A stretch of DNA of 29,863 nt from assembly GCA_002700865.1 (NCBI GenBank), contig PAFB01000129.1, positions 1-29,863 of the forward strand, written 5' to 3'. Made by a program: the position numbers and the translations under genes. The notes beneath the pieces were generated by a model. The model ran no database searches, was not told the DNA's origin, and saw only the letters and a program-made list of their open reading frames with translations. Source of the stretch: Rhodospirillaceae bacterium. Lineage in GTDB: Bacteria > Pseudomonadota > Alphaproteobacteria > UBA7985. Position 1 is the stretch's first letter. The number at the start of each line of letters is the position of its first letter. Below are positions 24,045 to 29,863 of this stretch, piece after piece.

Positions 24045-24857
24045 CTAGGTCTTGGGGTGGTTTGGCTCTTTGGCGCTGAGAATAGTCTCAACCGCTGACC
24101 GGGCTTCCAGTCCAGCCTCACGCAATCCGCGCTTGCGGTCAGGGTTGGGGAACGCGCTGAAGACATGATCGAACGAAGGTCGCGCCTGAATCCGCTGCCA
24201 CCACGCCTGCACCTGCGGTAAGTCATCCCACATCCACTCAAGCGCCAACTCGCTGAGGCGCGATACGAATGGCGTCACCGAAGCATCAGCAAGACCATAG
24301 CCCGACCCACAGAGATAGGCCCGACCCACGAGCGCCGTGTCCATGTCTTGCAGCATGGTCCGCAAGGTCTGAATACCGGCCTTGGCATGCGGGGAGTTGA
24401 TGCCGTTCTCAATGACGGACCGACGCTGTGCACGACGGTCAGGGTCTGGAATATCCGCGTAGTACGCCGCCAGATCAGGACCGTGCTGTTCGAGGATCTC
24501 CCGCCGCCGAAACGTGCCATAGGTCACCGAACCAACCGCCGGCAGGTACTTTTCATCCGCGTTCTTCATCCAAATCAGCATTCTGGCTTTGCTCAGCGGA
24601 TCGCTCGGACTGAGAGCGGGGCCAGAGAATGCGTCATCAACATAGGTGATGATGATCGATGACTCGATGATCACAGCGCCATCATGGACCAGCGTCGGAA
24701 CCACCGCGTTGGGATTGAGCTTGAGGTACTCTGGGGTCAGCAAGTCACCGGCGTCGCGGTCCAGCACCCGCGCGGTAAAATCGACGCCCTTCTCGGCCAG
24801 CGCCAGACGCGCCTTGTAACCACAAGTGGCCGTTGGAAAGTAGTAGAGTTCAAGCAT
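24045..24857 (-). CDS. Glutathione S-transferase family protein
   Basis: A 270-residue GST. Residues 1-80 form the thioredoxin-like domain: 'MLELYYFPTATCGYKARLAL' with 'T-x-T-C-G' at the active-site position (C12 is a candidate catalytic residue), 'NPNAVVPTLVHDGAVIIESS' at the glutathione site. The helical C-terminal domain is longer than usual, with an insertion ('RREILEQHGPDLAAYYADI', then 'DPDRRAQRRSVIENG'). The layout recalls GSTs of aromatic and halogen metabolism (LigE/LigF, dehalogenase types), but I do not claim that activity. The ATG at 24855-24857 has AGAGGAAA about 7 bases upstream, better than the longer start at 24908. It lies 72 bases from the alpha-glucosidase stop on the same strand. 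Confidence 0.88.
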   Translation of the reverse strand: MLELYYFPTATCGYKARLALAEKGVDFTARVLDRDAGDLLTPEYLKLNPNAVVPTLVHDGAVIIESSIIITYVDDAFSGPALSPSDPLSKARMLIWMKNADEKYLPAVGSVTYGTFRRREILEQHGPDLAAYYADIPDPDRRAQRRSVIENGINSPHAKAGIQTLRTMLQDMDTALVGRAYLCGSGYGLADASVTPFVSRLSELALEWMWDDLPQVQAWWQRIQARPSFDHVFSAFPNPDRKRGLREAGLEARSAVETILSAKEPNHPKT

Positions 24858-24929
24858 CGTGATTTCCTCTTTACCGCCCCGACCCCTAGACAACCACACC
24901 CCCTGCACACAAGGAAGGCGTGTCAGCCT

Positions 24930-26504
24930 TTAGCGGAAGGCGGATGACCAAGGCGCCACTTCCAAGCCCTCCACGGACCGGGTTCGCGACGAAAAATTGA
25001 ACAGGCACAGCATCGACGCTGAGCCGTCATGACTCAAGCGGTTGAAGGCAATGACGTCCTCCCCGCCATCAACAAGCTCAATCTGCCCCGTTTGCATAAG
25101 CCCGCGCTGCTGCCGACGCCAGCTCAGGTGTTCTTTAGTTCGCTCAAACATGGAGCCTTGCTTGCCCTGCTGATCCAATCCGCCTTTGGCGAGGTGGCGC
25201 TCATCAATGGGCAGCCAGCTCTTGGCTGTCTGATCTCCGCTAAACCCGGCGTTGGGCTGGTCTTCACGCCATGGCATAGGCGTGCGACAGGTATCACGGC
25301 CTTTGAAAGTTTCGGAAAAGCGCGCGACCCCCCATGGATCCTGCAATTGCTCCCGCGTGAGCCAGTCTGCGTCGTCCAGGCCCAGTTCTTCCCCTTGATA
25401 GACGCAGGTCGAGCCGATCAGGCTGGTGGACAGCTGTAGCAGCATGTGGGCAAAGTCGTCTGCATGCGCGTCCGGCACGTCAATTCGGCGCTTCATGCGG
25501 TCGTAAACGCGCGCGATATCGTGGTTCGACCACGCCACAGAAATGGCGTTTCTTTGGTTAAAGTTCCGAGCGAGCCCACTGATAATCTCGCGCACTTCAG
25601 CGACGGAACTGCCCCCCATCTGGAGCAGATTGAAGTTGTAGGTGGAATGCAGGCGACCGGGTTCGGTAAATGTCTTGGACTCGGCAACGGCGTCTTCGCC
25701 GTCCAACTCACCCATAAGGAAGCGATCCCCGTACTCATCAACCAACTGACGCAGCCGCTCTGACAGGATCTGAATGCTGGGCTGGTTAAGCTGTGAGCTG
25801 TCCTGACGCTGGTAATCAAACTCGCGCTCCGGCCGTACGCCCGGCTCACGTTGGCGAGCGTCGTTGTTGGTCCAGTCGTTGTCCAGTTTGGCTGTGTGGA
25901 TCGCGTCCAGACGAAAGCCGTCTACGCCCTTGTCCAGCCAGAACCGGCACGTGTAGATCATCGCATCCAGAACTTCCGGATTGGCGAGATTGAGGTTGGG
26001 CTGGCTGTCGAGGAAGTTGTGGAAATAGTACTGCTGGCGGTTGGTGTCCCACGTCCAGGCATGACCACCGAAGAAGCTCAGCCAGTTGTTCGGTTCAGTG
26101 CCGTCGTTCTTGGGATCGAGCCAGTAAAACCAGTCCGCCTTGGGATTATCCCGGCTCGCGCGGCTTTCGACAAACCACGGATGCTGGTCCGAACAATGGG
26201 CCAGAACCATGTCGATCATCACCCTTAAGCCTCTCTGGTGGGCCTGATCGAGCAGGCGGTCAAAGTCCTCATTAGCACCAAAAATCGGGTCAACAGAGCA
26301 ATAATCCGCAATGTCGTAGCCGAAGTCCTTCATCGGCGAGAAAAAGAAGGGACTGATCCAAATTGCATCGACCCCAAGATCAGCAATGTAATCCAGTTTC
26401 CCGGTGATCCCATTTAGGTCGCCAATCCCATCGCCGTTGCTGTCCGCAAAACTGCGCGGGTAAATCTGATAGATGACGGCGTTATCCCACCAATTTTGCG
26501 ACAT
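24930..26504 (-). CDS. aglA: Alpha-glucosidase, GH13 family (AglA-like)
   Basis: A 524-residue glycoside hydrolase 13 enzyme of the alpha-glucosidase type, cleaving alpha-glucosides to release glucose. The catalytic residues are D200 ('GVDGFRLDAIH', nucleophile), E266 ('FLMGELDGED', acid/base) and D329 ('AWSNHDIARV', stabiliser). 'YQIYPRSFADSNGDGIGDLN' near the N-terminus is the oligo-1,6-glucosidase-type start with its calcium loop. 'RTPMPWREDQPNAGFSGDQ' near the C-terminus is also characteristic. There is no signal peptide, so it is cytoplasmic and should act on imported sugars. In many Rhodobacterales aglA lies in an ABC transporter operon (aglEFGAK); none is adjacent here. There is no strong Shine-Dalgarno before the ATG. 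Confidence 0.9.
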   Translation of the reverse strand: MSQNWWDNAVIYQIYPRSFADSNGDGIGDLNGITGKLDYIADLGVDAIWISPFFFSPMKDFGYDIADYCSVDPIFGANEDFDRLLDQAHQRGLRVMIDMVLAHCSDQHPWFVESRASRDNPKADWFYWLDPKNDGTEPNNWLSFFGGHAWTWDTNRQQYYFHNFLDSQPNLNLANPEVLDAMIYTCRFWLDKGVDGFRLDAIHTAKLDNDWTNNDARQREPGVRPEREFDYQRQDSSQLNQPSIQILSERLRQLVDEYGDRFLMGELDGEDAVAESKTFTEPGRLHSTYNFNLLQMGGSSVAEVREIISGLARNFNQRNAISVAWSNHDIARVYDRMKRRIDVPDAHADDFAHMLLQLSTSLIGSTCVYQGEELGLDDADWLTREQLQDPWGVARFSETFKGRDTCRTPMPWREDQPNAGFSGDQTAKSWLPIDERHLAKGGLDQQGKQGSMFERTKEHLSWRRQQRGLMQTGQIELVDGGEDVIAFNRLSHDGSASMLCLFNFSSRTRSVEGLEVAPWSSAFR

Positions 26505-26738
26505 GGATTTTTCTTACTTTGTTGGTGTTGGCCCGGTGCAGCTGATACAGGCGATTAGCTGCCATTGACGGACCTGACAAGCGGCCCGCAGGCACAGCAA
26601 CTTTGCACAGACAGAAGCCCGATCAGAGGCACAATCATAGAACTGGCAACACGGGCATTGAACCCTTGAAGTGGGCTCTTTTCATAAGCGCGTCAGCCCA
26701 AGACGCGAGCCGCCCTGTCCCTCAGCCGTGTTCGCCGG

Positions 26739-27623
26739 TTAAGCCCGGCGTCTCCCCCGCTGGGATTCCTGCCAGGCCAGCAGAATACCGCCGACCACGA
26801 TAACCACCGCCCCAACCCCGGCCCAACGGTCCGGCAAATCGCCGAAAAGCCAGAAATCCATGACCGCTGCGAATAGAAGCGACGTATAGATAAAGGGCAT
26901 GATCACACTCGCCTCAACCTGCCGCATCGCCCAGATAAACGAGAGCTGCGCCACCGCCATACCAAGCCCCACCGATGCCAGCTGCAGCCATTGCATCGGG
27001 GTCGGCCAAACCCAGACCAGTGACGCAATCGCCGTTGCCAAAATCATACCCAACACGTTGTTGATGAACAGAATCTGCAACAGCCGTTCCCGCTGGGTCA
27101 GCATCTTGATCGCAATAGACTCCCCACCTCCGGTCAGCGCGGCGAACAGGGCAAGCAGCGCGGCCGGTTGGAAGGCAGACGTGCCCGGGCGGAGCAGAAT
27201 CATCGCACCCGTAACCATCACAGCCACTGCCATAACCCGCCGCCAACCCACGCGCTCCCGCAGGATGAGCGCAGCGAGGAAAAGAGTGACAACCGGGCTC
27301 AAAAAGCTGATCGCGGTCGCGTCGGCGAGCACCATGAGTGACGCTGCCCAGAATATCGCTGCGCTGGTCAGATAGCCCAAAACGACCCGTACGGCATGCA
27401 GTCTGACGTTCACCGGCCCAAAGCGCTGCTGCGTCGCGAACCAGATGGTGGTCCATAGGATGGCGGCAAACAGAAACCGGCCAAATCCGACCTGCAACGG
27501 ATGCAGGGAAGTTTCAGCGGGAAACGCGCCTGTGAGGCCTTTGGCCATGACCGTCGTAAAGGCGATAAACACGCTCGCCAAAGTCATTGCAGCGATGGCA
27601 CGCAAAAGGGGGGAAACGGTCAC
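26739..27623 (-). CDS. EamA/DMT-superfamily membrane transporter
   Basis: A 294-residue DMT protein with about ten hydrophobic segments in two EamA halves (1-140 and 150-294). 'ADATAISFLSPVVTLFLAAL', then 'ILRERVGWRRVMAVAVMV', and 'VEASVIMPFIYTSLLFAAVM' with 'DFWLFGDLPDRWAGVGAVVIV' are characteristic of bacterial S-adenosylmethionine-like or uncharacterised solute exporters of this superfamily. The substrate is unknown. Sequence resemblance to the other DMT protein (17554-18504) is slight, so they are distant paralogues. The gene stands alone; about 230 gene-free bases separate it from the alpha-glucosidase start. Confidence 0.87.
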   Translation of the reverse strand: MTVSPLLRAIAAMTLASVFIAFTTVMAKGLTGAFPAETSLHPLQVGFGRFLFAAILWTTIWFATQQRFGPVNVRLHAVRVVLGYLTSAAIFWAASLMVLADATAISFLSPVVTLFLAALILRERVGWRRVMAVAVMVTGAMILLRPGTSAFQPAALLALFAALTGGGESIAIKMLTQRERLLQILFINNVLGMILATAIASLVWVWPTPMQWLQLASVGLGMAVAQLSFIWAMRQVEASVIMPFIYTSLLFAAVMDFWLFGDLPDRWAGVGAVVIVVGGILLAWQESQRGRRRA

Positions 27624-27839
27624 GGGGTATCTTTCAAATCATCTTCTTTCACGCCGCACGGGTTTGACGGAAATTTCAAGACTTAAGTCACACAAAGCGA
27701 GTCTTCTGCCTCATGTTCGCAACAAATACTTTCAATGTTAGTGATGTTGAATTTATAATTCCGGCGGCAGTGAAGGTGTTTTTCACTTAAGACAGGTCGG
27801 TGCCAGCCTGAAACAACTCGAAAAAGGGGGAAGAGACAA

Positions 27840-28208
27840 ATGAACACTTCTCAGGATAGAACCAACCGCATTATGGCATGGGGCACGCGCGGTCGTGACT
27901 TATTGTGGATCATGTCCATGGTTTTGGTCATGCACATCGTTCTATTTGGACTGATTGGCGCGGGCTTTTCGGCTACTTTTATCCCGGCCACCGTATTTTT
28001 GGTTTTCTTTAGCGTTCTGGGGATCATGGGGAGCATCGATGCGATGGATGATATCGCTGCTGTTGCCGATGATGCGGACGATGAAGAGCGCAAGACTGTG
28101 TCTCACAAGCGATTTGTGGAAACGCAGTGGATGGGCTTCAAAGTGCTGATCGCTCTGGGCTTTGGCTTAACGGCGCTGGCTGAACTTTGGGTCATGTGGG
28201 GTCCTTAA
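27840..28208 (+). CDS. Small three-helix membrane protein, unknown function
   Basis: I do not recognise a family. The 122-residue product has hydrophobic segments at about 20-42, 45-66 and 98-119. Between the second and third lies a highly acidic loop, 'DAMDDIAAVADDADDEERK' (67-85). The order suggests a short N-terminus, a tight hairpin of two helices and one more helix, with the acidic loop on one side of the membrane. GGGGGAAGAG lies about 6-7 bases before the ATG, a strong ribosome-binding site. It is a single gene, preceded by an AT-rich leader region. Its function cannot be inferred. Confidence 0.7.
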   Translation: MNTSQDRTNRIMAWGTRGRDLLWIMSMVLVMHIVLFGLIGAGFSATFIPATVFLVFFSVLGIMGSIDAMDDIAAVADDADDEERKTVSHKRFVETQWMGFKVLIALGFGLTALAELWVMWGP

Positions 28209-28222
28209 GGTCCCTCAAGTAG

Positions 28223-28252
28223 TCCGGGTCGAAGGCCGATCCCCGACCCGGA
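28223..28252. terminator. Inverted repeat after the small membrane-protein gene
   Basis: TCCGGGTCG (28223-28231) and CGACCCGGA (28244-28252) form a perfect 9-base stem with a 12-base loop, 14 bases past the stop codon. Only a short ATCTTCCC follows, so it is a weak terminator at best. Confidence 0.45.
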
Positions 28253-28290
28253 TCTTCCCAATTACGCGGCCCATTACCCAGTCCCGTGAT

Positions 28291-28314
28291 CGGTCCAGTG
28301 ACCGGTCCAGTGTC
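28291..28314. repeat. Two tandem 12-base repeats
   Basis: CGGTCCAGTGAC followed at once by CGGTCCAGTGTC, in the gap between two convergent genes. No function is evident. Confidence 0.6.
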
Positions 28315-28335
28315 CGTTGCGGCGAATAGGCGCCA

Positions 28336-28536
28336 TTAATAGTGGGGCGGCGGGGCTTCTTCGGAGGGCGTGCGAATGCTCTCGACGTGCTCTTCGAGCC
28401 GGTCATGCAAACGCTGCACTTCTTTGAGCAATCGATCAATCTGCTGCTGTTGCTGAGCCACAACGTCACTCAGTTCGTTGAGCGTGGCGTCCTGATGCGC
28501 AACCTTGATTTCCAGCTCTACGATAGCGTCTGTCAT
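28336..28536 (-). CDS. slyX: SlyX family protein
   Basis: A 66-residue SlyX homologue: 'IVELEIKVAHQDATLNELSD' then 'VVAQQQQQIDRLLKEVQRLH', ending in the family's 'PPPHY'. The whole protein except the tail is a continuous coiled coil, and SlyX proteins are small coiled-coil proteins of unclear function. The length is normal. No slyD or fkpA gene is adjacent, as seen in enterobacteria. There is no strong Shine-Dalgarno; a GGGA precedes the ATG. Confidence 0.9.
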   Translation of the reverse strand: MTDAIVELEIKVAHQDATLNELSDVVAQQQQQIDRLLKEVQRLHDRLEEHVESIRTPSEEAPPPHY

Positions 28537-28748
28537 TGTTTTTTGTCCCGGGTTGCGAGGTGCGCGCGATCGAGCGCGGGTACGCCGTGGTAAGTCACTT
28601 CCACCCCTGCGCCAAAGTAAATTTTCTCACCTTTGATCCTCACCCTGATGAGTTTTGGCAATCAGGCGGCTTCGGCTGACGGTTTCGTCTCTTGTCTCCG
28701 CCTCGGTCTTGTTCGAGACTGCCTTGAAACGGCTGGGAGGCGAGCGTC

Positions 28749-29216
28749 ATGGTCGAGAGAACGGGTCATTGTTCCTGTAAATCCATCAAATACCAGCTTA
28801 AAGCCGAACCCATGTTCACCCACGTCTGCCACTGCAGCATTTGCAAGCGACACACGGGCAGTGCCTTTGTAACTCACGTATTTATCGAAACCGAGCACCT
28901 TGAAATCCTCCGCGGAGAGGTCGAAGCCGTGCCGTGCGCGACGACCAGCGGGCGCGCGCACACGCTTCACCGCTGCCCGGACTGCCACTCGCCGCTCTAC
29001 AGCCACTATGGTGGCAATGCGCGGATTGCGGTGCTCAAGGGCGGTACGCTGGATGATCCGGGGTCAGTCGTGCCCGGCGCGCATATTTGGGTCGAGGGCA
29101 AGGTGCCGTGGATCACCATTCCAGACGATGTCCCTGCCTTCGATCAGGACTATGACGCTGCCGAGGTTTGGCCTGAGTCCAGCTTTGCGCGACGCAAGCG
29201 GGCGGGTTGGGGTTGA
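28749..29216 (+). CDS. GFA (glutathione-dependent formaldehyde-activating-like) zinc protein
   Basis: A 155-residue CENP-V/GFA family protein. All seven zinc-binding cysteines are visible in order: C8 and C10 ('GHCSCKSIKY'), C27, C29 and C32 ('HVCHCSICKRHTG'), and C76 and C79 ('HRCPDCHSPLY'). The founding member, Gfa of Paracoccus, was proposed to speed formation of S-hydroxymethylglutathione; most paralogues, probably including this one, have no proven substrate. GGGAGG lies about 9 bases upstream of the ATG. No formaldehyde-oxidation gene is adjacent, so the annotation as a formaldehyde enzyme would be premature. Confidence 0.9.
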   Translation: MVERTGHCSCKSIKYQLKAEPMFTHVCHCSICKRHTGSAFVTHVFIETEHLEILRGEVEAVPCATTSGRAHTLHRCPDCHSPLYSHYGGNARIAVLKGGTLDDPGSVVPGAHIWVEGKVPWITIPDDVPAFDQDYDAAEVWPESSFARRKRAGWG

Positions 29217-29256
29217 TCGCTGATACCCGCGACCAAACCCGTCAATTCAGCACGCC

Positions 29257-29863
29257 TCAAGTCCGCCACGAGGGGTCGATGGCGTCAATCTGGCGGATGA
29301 GGGCCGGCCATTCCGGGTGCCGCTGCTTGGCTCCTGCCTGCGCCGTACCACCTTCAAACTGAGTTCGACAGTTGATCATGGCCGACTCTGAAATTGGCAC
29401 CATGCGGCCACTCGCCATGGCGGCAAGTTGGACTTCAGTATTGCGGATAAATGCGAGGTGTCGGACAAACGCCCAAGTACAGCTCGGCCCCGCTGTGATC
29501 AAGCCATGGTGGCGCAGAAGCAGCGTGTGAAAGCTGTCCCCCATCGCTGCGACGATACGAGGCCCTTCCGACCCGTCGAGCACAATGCCTTCAAAGTCGT
29601 GATACCCAACGCGCTCAAAGAATTGGCAACCTTCCTGCGTCACCGGAATACAGGGCGCATCGGTCGCGCTGAGGGCCTGACTGACTGGCTCGTGTGTATG
29701 GATAATGCAGTGCAAGTCAGGCCGCGCGCGGTGCAGCGTCGAATGAATGGTGTAGCCCGCCAAATTGATCGGCCATTCGCTGTCAGAGACTTTGTCACCA
29801 TCTAAGGTAACGCGCACCAGATTGCTGGCCGTGATTTCATCATAGCGCAGGCCAAAGGGGTTA
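29257..29863 (-). CDS. Class II aldolase/adducin family protein (5' end outside the window)
   Basis: A class II aldolase/adducin-type protein read from the right edge of the window. The frame is open through 29863 ('NPFGLRYDEITASNLVRVTL'), so the start lies beyond the edge and the GTG at 29817 is not the true start. The zinc-binding histidines are in 'CIIHTHEPVSQALS' and 'LLLRHHGLITAG'. 'INLAGYTIHSTLHRARPDLH' and 'EGIVLDGSEGPRIV' are typical of the family, which includes fuculose- and ribulose-phosphate aldolases and decarboxylases. Alphaproteobacteria carry many paralogues, so the substrate is open. About 202 residues are visible; the usual length is about 250. Confidence 0.88.
   Translation of the reverse strand, partial: NPFGLRYDEITASNLVRVTLDGDKVSDSEWPINLAGYTIHSTLHRARPDLHCIIHTHEPVSQALSATDAPCIPVTQEGCQFFERVGYHDFEGIVLDGSEGPRIVAAMGDSFHTLLLRHHGLITAGPSCTWAFVRHLAFIRNTEVQLAAMASGRMVPISESAMINCRTQFEGGTAQAGAKQRHPEWPALIRQIDAIDPSWRT

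Noticed and set aside
28291..28314. CRISPR or longer tandem array
   Set aside because: Only two 12-base units, with no spacers and no cas genes in the window.

Overview
The window is ordinary-looking bacterial chromosome, moderately GC-rich by eye, with about 27 protein genes, one tRNA and several AT-rich intergenic patches. The gene set fits an alphaproteobacterium, probably a marine, Rhodobacterales-like heterotroph: fused aconitase X, isovaleryl-CoA dehydrogenase, a GH13 alpha-glucosidase, SlyX, GFA, glutathione S-transferases, orphan ABC binding proteins and many short transcription units on both strands. This placement is inference from gene families; there is no rRNA or other strong marker here.

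Layout. Positions 1-8600 hold an unknown protein, a GST, two amidase-signature hydrolases, an RraA-like protein, L-2-hydroxyglutarate oxidase, an orphan PstS-type phosphate-binding protein with a Pho-box-like array and terminator, and a small membrane protein. Positions 8770-13470 hold a fused aconitase X and, divergent from it, a convergent pair of photolyase/cryptochrome-family genes. Positions 13470-14920 are a degraded stretch in which a LysR-regulator stump abuts, head to head in an abrupt junction, the start of an exported-protein gene. Positions 14918-22980 hold an orphan amino-acid binding protein, YigZ and isovaleryl-CoA dehydrogenase, a DMT transporter, a 48-residue protein, a LysR regulator, a lipoprotein aminopeptidase, and an HD hydrolase followed by a Na+/H+ antiporter. 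Positions 23020-23900 hold tRNA-Thr(UGU) and two small phage-type DNA-binding genes, a likely remnant of an element integrated at the tRNA. Positions 24045-29863 hold a second GST, an alpha-glucosidase, another DMT transporter, a small membrane protein, SlyX, a GFA protein and a class II aldolase cut by the window edge.

Most genes look like single-gene units; plausible operons are ivd-yigZ, the HD hydrolase with the antiporter, and perhaps the GST with the alpha-glucosidase. The most unusual item is the gene at 12233-13471. It encodes a photolyase-like protein whose FAD domain comes first and whose alpha/beta antenna-like domain comes last, the reverse of the usual order. By my hand alignment it keeps the CPD-photolyase active-site residues. 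The adjacent photolyase homologue in normal order (10648-12225) has lost most of them.
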